The notes under the pieces are model-generated. The model made no database searches and was not told the origin of the DNA. It saw only the letters and a list, made by a program, of their open reading frames with translations. A stretch of DNA of 64,000 nt, from the NCBI RefSeq assembly GCF_017833525.1, contig NZ_JAFICD010000002.1, positions 930,001-994,000 on the forward strand, written 5' to 3'. The stretch is from Duganella sp. 1411. Its GTDB lineage: Bacteria; Pseudomonadota; Gammaproteobacteria; Burkholderiales; Burkholderiaceae_D. The position numbers and the translations under genes are program-made. Below are positions 1 through 12,164 of the stretch, piece by piece; position 1 is the first letter of the stretch; every line of letters starts with the position of its first letter.

Positions 1-2342
<2,342 letters not shown>

Positions 2343-2368
2343 GCCGCGCCGTCCAACCTGCAGCGCCA

Positions 2369-2399
2369 ACGCCCCGGCTCATCCCCGGGGCGTTTTTTT
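2369..2399 (+). terminator. Rho-independent terminator of ppc
   Basis: A 9-bp perfect stem (2369-2377 with 2385-2393) with a 7-nt loop runs straight into a 7-T tract, 27 bases after the ppc stop codon. Confidence 0.9.
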
Positions 2400-2424
2400 G
2401 CTCGCATAACCCGCACGGCCAAGC

Positions 2425-2451
2425 GGGGACGGACCCTGCGGGTCCGTCCCC
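2425..2451. repeat. Perfect 12-bp hairpin, 3-nt loop
   Basis: GGGGACGGACCC (2425-2436), loop TGC, then its exact complement (2440-2451). No T-tract follows, so it is not a standard terminator. Like the other hairpins of this window it starts with GGGG, ends with CCCC and lies between genes. Role unknown. Confidence 0.6.
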
Positions 2452-2516
2452 TAGGCGGTAGCGCGAGCGTATCGCTCAAAGCGCGGCGGGTTGGGAGGTG
2501 GCGCCGCCACCTTCAT

Positions 2517-2540
2517 TTCCAATCTGGAATCCGCTATGCT
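2517..2540 (+). promoter_or_regulatory. Possible promoter and operator of the propeller kinase
   Basis: TATGCT at 2535-2540 resembles a -10 box only 6 bases before the ATG at 2547, and no Shine-Dalgarno sequence is visible, so the mRNA could be leaderless. The 13-bp dyad TTCCA-ATC-TGGAA (2517-2529) lies just upstream and could be an operator. The -35 match is poor. Confidence 0.3.
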
Positions 2541-2546
2541 GTCGTT

Positions 2547-5531
2547 ATGAAAGTCATCACAAGTTGGACATTTTCGCGCGCCCGCTTGCTGATGGTGGGA
2601 GCCCTGTGTGCGCTGCTCGTGCTGGCCGCGCCGACCGCGCCGGCCAGCGCCGCGCGCCACGCGCGCCTGCTGGGCGACTACGCGCACACCGCGTGGAGCG
2701 CCGCGCAGGGCGCGCCGGCGCAAATCCAGGCCATCACGCAAACGCCGGACGGCTGGTTGTGGCTGTCCACCCCGACCGGCTTGTACCGCTTCGACGGCGT
2801 CAACTTCGAGCGCCGCGACCGGATCGGCGGCCACGCGCTGCTGTCGACCATCGTGCTGCCGCTGCACACCGCGCCCGACGGCGGCCTGTGGGTCGGCTAC
2901 CGCTTCGGCGGCGCCAGCGTCTTCAAGGACGGCAAGGCCGCGCACTACGGCGCCGACAACGGCTTCCCGCCCGGCGCCGCGCACAGCTTCACCACCGCCC
3001 CGGACGGCGTGCTGTGGGCCACCACCGCGCGCGGCCTGGCGTGGCTCGACCGCGCGCGCGACCGCTGGGTGCGAATCGGCCCGGACACGGGCTTCGATCC
3101 GCGCGTGCCGGTCTGGCAGGTGCTGTTCGACCGCGCCGGCACGCAATGGGTGTCGACCTCCAACGCCGTCTACTACCGCCGCGCCGGCGACGCGCGCTAC
3201 CGCGTCGCCAGTCCCGCCGGCATCGAACTAGCCTCGCTGGCGGCCGCGCCGGACGGCACGGTCTGGGTATCGAACGGGGCCGACGCCAATTACCGCCTGT
3301 CGACGGCGCCGCCGGTGGCCGGCGCTACGGCGCCCAGGCCGGAGCTGCCGGGCAGCGGCATGTGGTTCGACCGCGCCGGCACGATGTGGCTGGCCAGCGA
3401 AACCCACGTCGAGCGGGTGCTGGCGGATGTGTTTCCCGATCCGCGCCAGCGCCTCACGCGCGACCAGGGCTTGAGCGGGCTCAGTCCGCAAACGTTTTTC
3501 GAGGACCGCGACGGCAATATCTGGTTCGGCACCGCGACCGGCCTCGATCGCTTCCGCCGCTACCGCGCCGTACCGCTGCCGGTCGACCTGCCGATCGTCA
3601 CGCCGGCATTGGCGGCCGGCGCGGACGGCAAGGTCTGGCTGAGCAACTCCAGCAGCAGCGCCTGGCTGATGGACGCCGAGGGCCGCCAGCACGCCGCCCT
3701 CGACAGCGGCTTCTGGAGCTCGGCGGCGGGCGCCGGCGGGCCCGCGCTCGGCACTTACCAGGGCATCTGGCAGGCCGGCCAAACGATACCCTCGCCGGCC
3801 GCGCCGCTGGCCGACAGCCCGACCATCTACGCGCTGGCGCGCGACCGCCGCGGCGACTGGTGGGCCAGCTACCTGAATTACGAGTTGTTCCGCTTCCGCG
3901 ACGGCAAATGGGAGCAGCCCTACCCGTCGCTGCCGAAGCTGCGGGTGATGGCGCTGCTGTCGGATGGCCGCGACCGGCTATGGATAGGCTACCAGGGCAA
4001 CCGCATCGCCGTCGTCGACGGCGGCAAGGCGACCCTGATGGGCGCCGAGCACGGCCTGCGCATCGGCAACGTGTTGTGCATCTACGAGCACCACGGCAAC
4101 CTGTGGGTCGCGGGCGAATCGGGCGCGGCGCGTTACGACGGCCGGCGCTTCGTGCCGCTGCTGCTGGCCGACGGCCGCGAACTGCGCGGCATCAGCGGCA
4201 TCGTCGCCACCGACGACGGCGAGCTCTGGCTGCACGGCCACGACGGCGCCTTCCGTATCGGCGCCGGCCAGCTCGGCGCCTTCGTGCGCGGCGGCGCCCG
4301 GGTCGACTATGAGCTGCTGGGCAAGGAAGAAGGCCTGACCGGCACGGTCCAGCCCAGCGGCCCGTTCCCGTCGATGGTGCGGGCCGGCGACGGCAAATTA
4401 TGGCTGTCGACCACCGGCGGCGCCATGCTGATCACGCCCGGCGCCATCCGCCGCGACCCGCTGCCGCCGCCGGTCGAGCTCCTCGCCGTCTCGAGCAACG
4501 GCAAAGACTACCCGGCCGACCGGCCGCTGCGCCTGCCGCAGGGCGCGAACAACCTGCACCTGGCCTTCACCGCGCCCGGCTTGTCGGTGCCGGAGCGCGG
4601 CGCCTTCCGCTACCGGCTCGACGGCGTCGACCAGGACTGGCAGAACGCCGGGGGCCGGCGCGAAGCGTTCTACACCAACCTGCAACCGGGCAGCTACCGC
4701 TTCCGCGTGATCGCCGCCAACCGCGACGGCGTCTGGAACAACAAAGGCGCCACGCTCGACATCGAGCTGCCGCCGACGTTCGTGCAAAGCGTCTGGTTCA
4801 AGCTGCTGTGCGGACTGGCGCTGGTGGCGCTGGTGGCGCTGGCTTGGCGCTGGCGGCTGGCGCAGCTGGCCGCGCTGATCGAGGCGCGCCAGCTGGAACG
4901 CCTGGAAGAGCGCGAGCGCATCGCCCGCGCGCTGCACGACACCTTCCTGCAACAGGCGCAAGGCACGCTGCTGATGATGCAAACGGCGATGGAGCAGATC
5001 CCGCCCGCCCTGCCCGCGCGCGCCGCGATGGAGCGCGGCATCGGCCACATCGAACGGGCGCTGATCGAGGGCCGCGACGAGGTGATGGGCTTGCGCTCGG
5101 CGGCGCGCGCCGACGAAACGCTGGCCGAGGCGCTGGCCTGTTTCGGCGACGGCCTGGCCGAGGGCTTGCCGGCCCGCTTCCGCCTGCAGGTGCGCGGCGC
5201 GCCGTACGCGCTGACTGCGACGACCAAGGACGATTTGTTCGCCATCGGCCGCGAAGCGATCGGCAACGCCTTCCGCCACGCCGACGCCGGCCACATCGTG
5301 GTGGAACTGAACTTCGGCGCCGACGCGCTGACCTTGCTGGTGCGCGACGATGGCAAGGGCATCCCGGAGGAGATTTTGCAGGCGGGCGAACGGCGCGGCC
5401 ATTACGGCTTGGTCGGCATGCGCGAGCGCGCCGCGCGCCTGGGGGCGGCGCTGGAGGTCGGCGGCGTCGACGGCGGCGGCGCCTTGGTGCGGGTCACGCT
5501 GCCACGCGGGACGGATCGGCGCGCGTCTTAA
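2547..5531 (+). CDS. Beta-propeller sensor histidine kinase (Reg_prop / Y_Y_Y / HisKA_3)
   Basis: Membrane sensor kinase with a large periplasmic sensor. Order seen in 994 residues: signal/TM segment (about 10-32); repeated two-component propeller blades with WLST-, LWVGYRFG- and [12 protein letters not shown] motifs (about 60-600); a Y_Y_Y Ig-like domain ending in [10 protein letters not shown] (about 670-735); one TM (about 747-770); HisKA_3 box [13 protein letters not shown] with phospho-acceptor His797; N-box [15 protein letters not shown] lid [10 protein letters not shown] and [16 protein letters not shown]. Such NarL-type kinases normally phosphorylate a LuxR-type regulator, but none is adjacent, so this is an orphan. 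The ligand is unknown; propellers of this type often sense polysaccharides or their uptake (family knowledge). Confidence 0.9.
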   Translation: MKVITSWTFSRARLLMVGALCALLVLAAPTAPASAARHARLLGDYAHTAWSAAQGAPAQIQAITQTPDGWLWLSTPTGLYRFDGVNFERRDRIGGHALLSTIVLPLHTAPDGGLWVGYRFGGASVFKDGKAAHYGADNGFPPGAAHSFTTAPDGVLWATTARGLAWLDRARDRWVRIGPDTGFDPRVPVWQVLFDRAGTQWVSTSNAVYYRRAGDARYRVASPAGIELASLAAAPDGTVWVSNGADANYRLSTAPPVAGATAPRPELPGSGMWFDRAGTMWLASETHVERVLADVFPDPRQRLTRDQGLSGLSPQTFFEDRDGNIWFGTATGLDRFRRYRAVPLPVDLPIVTPALAAGADGKVWLSNSSSSAWLMDAEGRQHAALDSGFWSSAAGAGGPALGTYQGIWQAGQTIPSPAAPLADSPTIYALARDRRGDWWASYLNYELFRFRDGKWEQPYPSLPKLRVMALLSDGRDRLWIGYQGNRIAVVDGGKATLMGAEHGLRIGNVLCIYEHHGNLWVAGESGAARYDGRRFVPLLLADGRELRGISGIVATDDGELWLHGHDGAFRIGAGQLGAFVRGGARVDYELLGKEEGLTGTVQPSGPFPSMVRAGDGKLWLSTTGGAMLITPGAIRRDPLPPPVELLAVSSNGKDYPADRPLRLPQGANNLHLAFTAPGLSVPERGAFRYRLDGVDQDWQNAGGRREAFYTNLQPGSYRFRVIAANRDGVWNNKGATLDIELPPTFVQSVWFKLLCGLALVALVALAWRWRLAQLAALIEARQLERLEERERIARALHDTFLQQAQGTLLMMQTAMEQIPPALPARAAMERGIGHIERALIEGRDEVMGLRSAARADETLAEALACFGDGLAEGLPARFRLQVRGAPYALTATTKDDLFAIGREAIGNAFRHADAGHIVVELNFGADALTLLVRDDGKGIPEEILQAGERRGHYGLVGMRERAARLGAALEVGGVDGGGALVRVTLPRGTDRRAS

Positions 5532-5637
5532 CCCTCCCTTCAGCCAGGTCGGGCACTGTACGTTTGGAGCATCGACACGTGGTGCCGCAAAGGAGTGTAA
5601 TGTCTGGTCCACACCCACAACCCCAAGGAGTCCGCAC

Positions 5638-6417
5638 ATGAAACTGAAAGACAAAGTCTGCGTCGTCACCGGCGCCGCCAGTGGCATCGGCAAGGAAATC
5701 GCCCTGATCTACGCGCGCGAAGGCGGCAAGATCGTCATCGCCGACCTCAATCTGGAAGCCGCCCAGGCCACCGCCAACGAGATCAAGGCCGGCGGCGGCC
5801 AAGCCATGGGCGTGGCCATGAACGTCACCGACGAAGCGCAGGTGAACGCCGGCATCGCCGCTGTGGTCGACGCCTGGGGGCAAATCGACGTGCTCGTGAG
5901 CAACGCCGGGATCCAGATCATCCACCCGGTCGAGGAGTTCCCTTACGACGAATGGAAAAAATTGCTCTCGATCCACCTCGACGGCGCCTTCCTCACCACC
6001 AAGGCCTGCCTGCCGCACATGTACAAGGCCGGCAGCGGCAGCGTCATCTACATGGGATCGGTGCACTCGAAGGAAGCGTCGAAGCTCAAATCGGCCTACG
6101 TCACCGCCAAGCACGGGCTGATCGGCCTGGCCAAGGCGGTCTCGAAGGAAGGGGCCGAGCACGGCGTGCGGGCCAACGTCATCTGTCCCGGCTTCGTGCG
6201 CACGCCGCTGGTGGACAAGCAGATTCCCGAGCAAGCCAAGACGCTGGGCATCTCCGAGGACGACGTCATCAAAAAAGTCATGCTGGCCGACACGGTCGAC
6301 GGCAAGTTCACGACGGTGGAAGACGTCGCCGAAGTGGCGCTGCTGTTCGCCAGCTTCCCGTCGAACGCGCTGACGGGGCAATCGCTGGTGGTCAGCCACG
6401 GCTGGTTCATGCAATAA
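5638..6417 (+). CDS. bdhA: D-3-hydroxybutyrate dehydrogenase (SDR family)
   Basis: NAD-dependent oxidation of 3-hydroxybutyrate to acetoacetate, a step in using stored polyhydroxybutyrate; cytosolic. 259 residues, normal for the family. Seen: cofactor loop TGAASGIG (11-18), NNAG-type motif VSNAG, catalytic Ser141, Tyr154 and Lys158 (SAYVTAKHG), and the C-terminal VSHGWFMQ typical of BdhA. AAGGAG sits about 7 bases before the ATG. It fits with the phasin gene at 22.8 kb. A more general SDR role cannot be excluded, but the sequence resembles true BdhA closely. Confidence 0.9.
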   Translation: MKLKDKVCVVTGAASGIGKEIALIYAREGGKIVIADLNLEAAQATANEIKAGGGQAMGVAMNVTDEAQVNAGIAAVVDAWGQIDVLVSNAGIQIIHPVEEFPYDEWKKLLSIHLDGAFLTTKACLPHMYKAGSGSVIYMGSVHSKEASKLKSAYVTAKHGLIGLAKAVSKEGAEHGVRANVICPGFVRTPLVDKQIPEQAKTLGISEDDVIKKVMLADTVDGKFTTVEDVAEVALLFASFPSNALTGQSLVVSHGWFMQ

Positions 6418-6422
6418 ACTCC

Positions 6423-6506
6423 GGGGTCAGGTCCACCAATTCTACACGGGCTCTTCCGTAAAGCCTTTTACGGACCGGTCCGTGTAGAAATGGTGGACCT
6501 GACCCC
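6423..6506. repeat. Family B hairpin repeat, copy 1
   Basis: Arms 6423-6449 and 6480-6506 are 27 bp with one mismatch, starting GGGGTCAGGTCCACCA; the centre holds a second small hairpin (CCGTAAA/TTTACGG). It starts 5 bases after the bdhA stop and ends 53 bases before the next gene. Confidence 0.9.
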
Positions 6507-6559
6507 GTCTTTGAAAACCGGTAGAATCGCGCCCATCGCCATATCAAACGGAGCGCCAC

Positions 6560-6985
6560 ATGCGGTTGTGCATACTTACTGTTTTCCTTCTGACGGCCGC
6601 CACGGCGCACGCGCAGGAGGCGGCGGCGGCCAAACCGGCGCCATGGGGCAGCCCGACCGTCGACAACGGCGCCTGCTGCCAGACGCTCGACGAAGTGCGC
6701 GCCAACATCGACCGCATCGACCACGACATCGTGCGCCTGATGGCCGAGCGCGGCCGCTATGTGCACGAGGCGGCGCGCTTCAAGGCCGATCCCACCCATG
6801 TGGAAGTGCCGGCGCGCGCCGAGGCCGTGGTGCAAAAGGCGATGACGCTGGCCGCGCAAAACGGCTTGTCGCCACAGATCGCCGAATCGACCTATCGCCC
6901 GATGCTGCGCGCCTACCTCGACTACGAACAGCAAGTGTTCGCCAAGGCCAGCGCGGCCGGCCAAACCCCGTGGAAACAGAAATAA
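6560..6985 (+). CDS. Exported chorismate mutase type II / PchB-like protein
   Basis: AroQ-fold helical enzyme. The first 18 residues (ending ATAHA) form a clear signal peptide, so the product is periplasmic or secreted. The body has LDEVRANIDRIDHDIVRLMAER, then YVHEAARFK and VPARAEAVV; the last two are reminiscent of the isochorismate-pyruvate lyase PchB as much as of chorismate mutases. 141 residues in all. An ACGGAG sequence precedes the ATG. Exported AroQ enzymes are known, but their extracellular role is unclear. The gene stands alone between two family B hairpins, with no aromatic or siderophore genes nearby, so the reaction cannot be fixed from context. Confidence 0.82.
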   Translation: MRLCILTVFLLTAATAHAQEAAAAKPAPWGSPTVDNGACCQTLDEVRANIDRIDHDIVRLMAERGRYVHEAARFKADPTHVEVPARAEAVVQKAMTLAAQNGLSPQIAESTYRPMLRAYLDYEQQVFAKASAAGQTPWKQK

Positions 6986-6990
6986 GCTCC

Positions 6991-7075
6991 AGGGTCAGGT
7001 CCACCATTTCTACACGGGCCCGGCCATGGACGGACGATACGGTTGAACTCGTGTCGAAATGTTAGACTTGACCCC
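6991..7075. repeat. Family B hairpin repeat, copy 2 (chimeric arms)
   Basis: Left arm AGGGTCAGGTCCACCATTTC matches copy 1; right arm, read on the minus strand, is GGGGTCAAGTCTAACATTTC and matches copies 3 and 4. The element is therefore an imperfect hairpin made of two sub-types. It begins 6 bases after the previous stop codon and ends 14 bases before the next start. Confidence 0.85.
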
Positions 7076-7088
7076 GGGGTTCCAAGCC

Positions 7089-8021
7089 ATGCCGCAGCCG
7101 CCACCGAATTTAAATCTGCTGCGCTCGCTCGACGCGCTGCTGGAAACCCGCAACCTGACGCTGGCGGCAACCATGCTCGGGCTGACGCAGTCGGCGCTGA
7201 GCCGCCAGCTGGCGCAACTGCGCTCCCAGTTCGACGATCCGCTGCTGATCCGCGAGGGCCAGCGCTTTCTGCTCACCCAGCGCGCCGAGGCGATGCGCGG
7301 ACCGCTCAAGGCCACGCTGCTGGCGCTCGAGGCGATCATCGACGGCCCCGGCTTCGACGCCGCCACCTGCGCGCGCACGTTTTCGATCGCCGGCTCGGAC
7401 TACCTGGCCGACCATATGCTGCCGCTGCTGGTCGCGGCGGTCGCGGCCAACGCGCCGCGCGCCGGCCTCGCCTTCCATCTGTGGGAGCCGGGCTACTATC
7501 GGCTGCTCAGCGACGAAGGCGTCGATCTGGTGGCCACCATCGCCGACACCGTGCCGGACAATCTGCACGGGCGCGCGATGGGCGAGGACCGGCCGGTCTG
7601 CGCCATGCGCGCCACCCATCCGCTGGCGCGGCAACCGGCGCTCACGTTGGCCGACTACGCCCGCTGGCCCCACGCGCGCATTACCGGCGGCAGCGACAAG
7701 GACGGCTTCGTCGAGCAGGCGCTGGCGCGGCAAGGCTTGCGCCGCGACGTGCGGCTGACGGTGCCGTTTTTCTCGTCGGCGCTGCGCATCGTCGGCGACA
7801 ACGACCTGCTGCTGACGATTCCGGAACATATCGCCATCAAAATGGCGGCGCGGGCGCCCGTCGTTTGGCGCCCGCTGCCGTTCGAGGCGCCCGTCTACCG
7901 CTACTGGCTGCTGTGGCATGCGCGCAATCACCACGATCCCGCGCATCAATGGTTCCGCCATCAGGTCTTCGACGTGCTGCACCGTTTCGACCACGGCGTC
8001 ACGCACTTCAATGCCGAGTGA
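7089..8021 (+). CDS. LysR-family transcriptional regulator
   Basis: DNA-binding regulator: N-terminal winged helix (LNLLRSLDALLETRNLTLAA...LTQSALSRQL) and a periplasmic-binding-like effector domain. The N-terminus resembles the NodD/NahR/PcpR branch. I chose the ATG at 7089 (310 residues) because the earlier in-frame ATG at 7059 lies inside the right arm of a family B hairpin; no good Shine-Dalgarno supports either. The downstream esterase is on the same strand 107 bases on and could be a target, but there is no divergent partner, so the effector and regulon are unknown. Confidence 0.88.
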   Translation: MPQPPPNLNLLRSLDALLETRNLTLAATMLGLTQSALSRQLAQLRSQFDDPLLIREGQRFLLTQRAEAMRGPLKATLLALEAIIDGPGFDAATCARTFSIAGSDYLADHMLPLLVAAVAANAPRAGLAFHLWEPGYYRLLSDEGVDLVATIADTVPDNLHGRAMGEDRPVCAMRATHPLARQPALTLADYARWPHARITGGSDKDGFVEQALARQGLRRDVRLTVPFFSSALRIVGDNDLLLTIPEHIAIKMAARAPVVWRPLPFEAPVYRYWLLWHARNHHDPAHQWFRHQVFDVLHRFDHGVTHFNAE

Positions 8022-8128
8022 GCGCCATGCCGCGCCCGCATACTTACTATGCGTCCCCGCCAGTTGATCTGATGACACCGCTTCCTTAGACTGGGCACTT
8101 GCATTTCCAACAGTCACGGGATCGATCG

Positions 8129-9349
8129 ATGAAACTTGTATATCTACGCTGCGCGGCGGCCCTGCTGCTCGCGCTCACCGGGAGCCCGGAGCCGGCGATG
8201 TCGGCGACGCCGCCGAACTGGGTCACCACCTGGACGGCCGCCCCCGACAGCGCCGGGCCGGCGCTGCAAGCCCAGACCATCCGCCAGATCGTCCGCGCCA
8301 GCGTCGGCGGCGACAGCGTGCGCATCCGCCTGTCCAATCTGCACGGCGCCGGTCCGGTCGGCATCGGACCCGTGCATGTGGCGCTCCGAGCCGCCGGGGC
8401 GTCGATCGAGCCGGGCAGCGATCGCGCGCTGACCTTCAACGGCAGCCCAACAGTCACCATCGCCAACGGCGAAAGCGTCCTGAGCGACGCTGTCGACCTG
8501 AACGTGGCGCCGCTGCGGGAACTGGCGGTCAGCCTGTACCTGCCCGACGGCGCGGGCGTCGCCTCCATCCACGGCGCCGGCATGCAGACGGCCTATATCG
8601 TGCGCGGCGCCGACGTGACCGCCGCCCTCGCCTTCGCGGTCACGGAAACCGACGACAGCCGCTACTTCCTGACCGACGTCGAAGTCGCTTCCAGCGCCAA
8701 GGCGCGGGCGGTCGTGGTGGTCGGCGACTCGATCGCCGATGGCGTCGGCTCGAAGGAGGAGGCCAACGCGCGCTGGCCCGACCTGCTCGCCGCGCGCTTG
8801 ACGACGTCGTCGATCGCCGTCGTCAACGCCGGCATCGCGGGCAACCGGCTGCTCAAGGGCGCCAGCAAGCCGTTTGTCGGACCGAGCGCGCTGGCGCGGT
8901 TTGAGCGCGACGCGCTGGACAAGCCGGGCGTGCGCTGGATCGTGCTGCACGAGGGGCTCAACGACATCAGCGCCGGCGACATGCTGGCGTCGCCGGCCGA
9001 GCAGGTATCGGCGCGGCAGATTATCGATGGCCTGCAAACCTTGATACGGCAGGCGCACGCGCGGGGCGTGAGGATCTGCGGCGGCACTTTGACGCCGTAT
9101 GGCGGCGTAGGCAAGCCGTTCGTGCATTCGGCGCTCGGCGAGGCCAAGCGGCAGGAGGTCAATGCGTGGATACGCGAGGCGGGCGGGTTCGACGCGGTCG
9201 TTGATTTCGACCGGGTGCTGCGCGATCCGCAGCGGCCGACGCATCTGCTGCCCGCCTTCGATAGCGGGGATCATCTGCATCCGAACGACCGCGGCTATCA
9301 GGCGATGGCGGAGGCGGCCGCGGTCGCGTTGACACGTGGGGCGGATTAG
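8129..9349 (+). CDS. Secreted SGNH/GDSL-family esterase
   Basis: Probably a carbohydrate or lipid esterase of the SGNH superfamily. The signal peptide ends near residue 26 (PAMSA). An N-terminal beta-sandwich-like part (about 30-190) precedes the hydrolase fold: block I VVVVGDSIADG with nucleophile Ser201, the block II/III region GIAGNRLL and HEGLNDIS, and block V Asp381-x-x-His384 (DHLHPND). 406 residues. Start at ATG 8129, giving the signal peptide directly. The last codons and the TAG stop (9347-9349) lie in a family A repeat, so the natural C-terminus may have been altered by the insertion. Confidence 0.87.
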   Translation: MKLVYLRCAAALLLALTGSPEPAMSATPPNWVTTWTAAPDSAGPALQAQTIRQIVRASVGGDSVRIRLSNLHGAGPVGIGPVHVALRAAGASIEPGSDRALTFNGSPTVTIANGESVLSDAVDLNVAPLRELAVSLYLPDGAGVASIHGAGMQTAYIVRGADVTAALAFAVTETDDSRYFLTDVEVASSAKARAVVVVGDSIADGVGSKEEANARWPDLLAARLTTSSIAVVNAGIAGNRLLKGASKPFVGPSALARFERDALDKPGVRWIVLHEGLNDISAGDMLASPAEQVSARQIIDGLQTLIRQAHARGVRICGGTLTPYGGVGKPFVHSALGEAKRQEVNAWIREAGGFDAVVDFDRVLRDPQRPTHLLPAFDSGDHLHPNDRGYQAMAEAAAVALTRGAD

Positions 9350-9432
9350 GCGGAACGCCGTAATCCGCCATTGCATGCGCCGTCGAGACGCATGCAATGG
9401 CGGATTACGCTGCGCTAATCCGCCCTACGTGT
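9332..9432. repeat. Family A palindromic repeat, full two-arm copy
   Basis: Starts ACACGTGGGGCGGATTA and ends TAATCCGCCCTACGTGT. Each arm is itself a small dyad (GGCGGATTA/TAATCCGCC), and the two arms are inverted around CGTCGAGACG, flanked by GCATGCG/CGCATGC. It overlaps the end of the esterase gene. Confidence 0.92.
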
Positions 9433-9482
9433 TTCCAAGGTATATCCAGCGTATATCCAGCGTGTATCCACATTGAACGACG

Positions 9483-9507
9483 AAAAAAAAGGAGGCGCAT
9501 GGCCTCC
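9483..9507 (-). terminator. Rho-independent terminator of rpoD
   Basis: Read on the minus strand: GGAGGC stem, 5-nt loop, GCCTCC, then eight T. It lies 23 bases after the rpoD stop codon. Confidence 0.9.
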
Positions 9508-9529
9508 CTTCCGTTTTCCCGCTTGACGC

Positions 9530-12019
9530 TTAGTTTTGCGTCAGGAACGTCTTCAGCTTGTCCGAACGCGACGGCTGGCGCAGCTTGCTCATCGCCTTCG
9601 CTTCGATCTGGCGTATCCGCTCGCGCGTGACGTCGAATTGTTTGCCCACCTCTTCCAAGGTGTGGTCGTTCGACATCTCGACGCCGTAACGCATGCGCAG
9701 CACTTTCGCTTCGCGCGGGGTCAGCGAGTCCAGCACTTCCTTGATGACGTTGCGCATCGACGCGTGCAGCGCGGCGTCCAGCGGTGCCAGGGTGGTGTTG
9801 TCCTCGATGAAGTCGCCCAGCTGCGAATCGCCGTCCTCGCCCATCGGCGTTTCCATCGAGATCGGCTCTTTGGCGATCTTCATGATTTCGCGCACTTTGT
9901 TTTCCGGCATTTCCATCTTGACCGCCAGGGTCGCCAGGTCCGGCTCGCTGCCCGTTTCCTGCATGATCTGGCGCGAGATGCGGTTCATCTTGTTGATCGT
10001 TTCGATCATGTGCACCGGCACGCGGATGGTGCGGGCCATGTCGGCGATCGAACGGGTGATGGCCTGACGAATCCACCACGTCGCGTACGTCGAGAACTTG
10101 TAGCCGCGACGGTATTCGAACTTGTCGACCGCCTTGAGCAGACCGATGTTGCCTTCCTGGATCAGATCGAGGAACTGCAAGCCGCGGTTGATGTACTTCT
10201 TGGCGATCGAAATCACCAGACGCAAGTTGGCGACCGTCATTTCACGCTTGGCCTGGCGCGCGCGTTTTTCGCCGGCGGCCATCTGCTTGTTGATCTTGCG
10301 CAGGTCGGCCAGCGGCAGCGCCACGCGGGCCTGCAGGTCGATCATCTTCTTTTGCAGCTCTTTGACGGCTGGTACGTTGCGGCCCAGGATGGCGCTGTAC
10401 GGGTAGGCGGAATCGACCTCGCCGTCGACCCAGTCCAGGTCCGTCTCGTTGCCCGGGAACACCTTGATGAAGTGGGCGCGCGGCATGCCGCATTTGTTCA
10501 CGCACAGTTCCAGCACGGCGCGCTCGATGTGGCGCACTTCTTCCATCTGGCCGCGCAAGGTGTCGCACAGCTTTTCGACGACCTTGGCGGTGAAGCGGAT
10601 GCCCAGCAGCTCGGCCGAGATGGCTTCCTGCGCGGCGACGTACGCCTTCGAACCGTAACCGCCGGCGGCCTTGCGCATCTTGTCGTACTGGGTCGAGATG
10701 ACGTCGAACTTTTCCAGCGCGGCTTTTTTCAGCTGCGCCAGTTGCTCGGTCGAGAAGCCGGCCGCGCCGCCGTTGGCGTCGCCGTCTTCTTCCTCGACTT
10801 CTTCTTCCTCTTCCTCGTCGTCGTCCGACGGCGCGGCCGGCGCGGCCGCGACGGCCGGCGCGTTGTTGGCCTCGTTCAGGTCGACGAAGCCGTCCACCAC
10901 TTCATCGACCTTGAGCTCGTCCGCTTCGATCTTGCGCGCCAGCGCGACGATCTCGGCGATCGTGGTCGGGCAGGCGGAGATGGCCTGGATCATGTCCTTC
11001 AGGCCGCCCTCGATACGCTTGGCGATCTCGATCTCGCCTTCGCGCGTCAGCAGCGCCACGGCGCCCATCTCGCGCATGTACATGCGCACCGGGTCGGTGG
11101 TGCGGCCGAAGTCGGAGTCGACCGTCGACAGCGCGGTCGCGGCGGCCGCTTCCACTTCGTCGTCGGAGGTGACGGTGGCCACGCTGTCGGTCAGCAGCAG
11201 CGATTCGGCGTCCGGGGCGCGCTCGTAGATGGCGATGCCCATGTCGTTGAAGGTGGCGATGATGCCTTCGATCGCCTCCGGGTCGACGATGTTTTCCGGC
11301 AGCTGGTCGTTGATCTCGGCGTAGGTCAGGAAGCCGCGCTCCTTGCCCATGTTGATCAGGTTCTTGATCTGGGTGCGGCGGCGCTCGAGCTCCTCGGCGG
11401 TGCTCTTCGAATCGATGCCCAGCATGTCGGCGGCGCCGCCCTTGGCCTTGCGCTCGCGCGCCTTCGACACGGCCTTCAGTTCGGCGCGCTCGACGGCGTT
11501 CAACGCCGCCACTTCATCGTTTTCCGGCGTGAACTCGGACGGCTTGCGGCCGCGGCGGCCCGGCACCTTGACGCTCGGCAGCAGATAGCCGGAGGTGTCG
11601 ATCGACGCCAGGGTGGCGGCGTCGGTGACCTGGCTGACGGCCGGGCCGGCGGTGACGATGGTGACCGGCGCCGGATCAGCGGCGACCTTGACGGCCTTGA
11701 CCAGCTTGGACTTCGGCGCGACCTTGACCACCACCGTGTCGGCGACGGGCTCGTCGGCCGCGACGGCGCCGGAGATGGCGCCCTTGCGCGCCACCTTGAC
11801 GGTCTTGAGCGGCGACTCGAGCGCCACCTGCGCCTCGGCCTGGGCCGCCTCGGCGGCGGCGCTCAGGCGCGTTTTTTTCTTGACTACCGTTACTTTGCTC
11901 GCTGCCTCTTGCGCATTATCGATCACATAGGATAGAGTCGTCTTTGGCACCACCAGCGGCGCGGAGCTGGTGCGGGCGGCCTTGACGGACAACGTTAAAG
12001 TTTTCGGCGTTTTTGTCAT
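9530..12019 (-). CDS. rpoD: Primary sigma factor RpoD (sigma-70)
   Basis: Housekeeping sigma subunit of RNA polymerase. Seen in 829 residues: a Lys/Ala-rich extension of about 200 residues; region 1.1 ([20 protein letters not shown]); the region 1.2 promoter-proximal part ([11 protein letters not shown]); a non-conserved region with an acidic run near [17 protein letters not shown]; region 2 ([30 protein letters not shown]); region 3; region 4 ([28 protein letters not shown]). Start at ATG 12019, preceded by GAGAG at a normal spacing; an ATG 45 bases upstream gives an unconvincing leader. dnaG, the usual upstream neighbour in many relatives, is not here. Confidence 0.98.
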   Translation of the reverse strand: MTKTPKTLTLSVKAARTSSAPLVVPKTTLSYVIDNAQEAASKVTVVKKKTRLSAAAEAAQAEAQVALESPLKTVKVARKGAISGAVAADEPVADTVVVKVAPKSKLVKAVKVAADPAPVTIVTAGPAVSQVTDAATLASIDTSGYLLPSVKVPGRRGRKPSEFTPENDEVAALNAVERAELKAVSKARERKAKGGAADMLGIDSKSTAEELERRRTQIKNLINMGKERGFLTYAEINDQLPENIVDPEAIEGIIATFNDMGIAIYERAPDAESLLLTDSVATVTSDDEVEAAAATALSTVDSDFGRTTDPVRMYMREMGAVALLTREGEIEIAKRIEGGLKDMIQAISACPTTIAEIVALARKIEADELKVDEVVDGFVDLNEANNAPAVAAAPAAPSDDDEEEEEEVEEEDGDANGGAAGFSTEQLAQLKKAALEKFDVISTQYDKMRKAAGGYGSKAYVAAQEAISAELLGIRFTAKVVEKLCDTLRGQMEEVRHIERAVLELCVNKCGMPRAHFIKVFPGNETDLDWVDGEVDSAYPYSAILGRNVPAVKELQKKMIDLQARVALPLADLRKINKQMAAGEKRARQAKREMTVANLRLVISIAKKYINRGLQFLDLIQEGNIGLLKAVDKFEYRRGYKFSTYATWWIRQAITRSIADMARTIRVPVHMIETINKMNRISRQIMQETGSEPDLATLAVKMEMPENKVREIMKIAKEPISMETPMGEDGDSQLGDFIEDNTTLAPLDAALHASMRNVIKEVLDSLTPREAKVLRMRYGVEMSNDHTLEEVGKQFDVTRERIRQIEAKAMSKLRQPSRSDKLKTFLTQN

Positions 12020-12135
12020 TAAAAGTCTCTCAATGCGTATTCGCCAGAAAATACAAAATGCCATAGCCCGCGCCGACCGTTACCGGTGCGCATGGATGGA
12101 AATGTTGTAATTTAGCTGACGATTATCTGCGGAAT

Positions 12136-12164
12136 AAAAAAAGCCCGCTTCCAACGACGGGCTT
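12136..12164 (-). terminator. Intrinsic terminator upstream of rpoD
   Basis: On the minus strand AAGCCCG (12164-12158) pairs with CGGGCTT (12147-12141) across a 10-nt loop and is followed by a T-run (12142-12136). It points toward rpoD yet lies 117 bases before its start codon, so it must end a transcript begun further upstream, or act as a leader attenuator. Confidence 0.8.

Noticed and set aside
9536-11935. 799-codon open frame opposite rpoD
   Set aside because: Antisense shadow of rpoD; composition typical of reverse-complemented GC-rich coding DNA.
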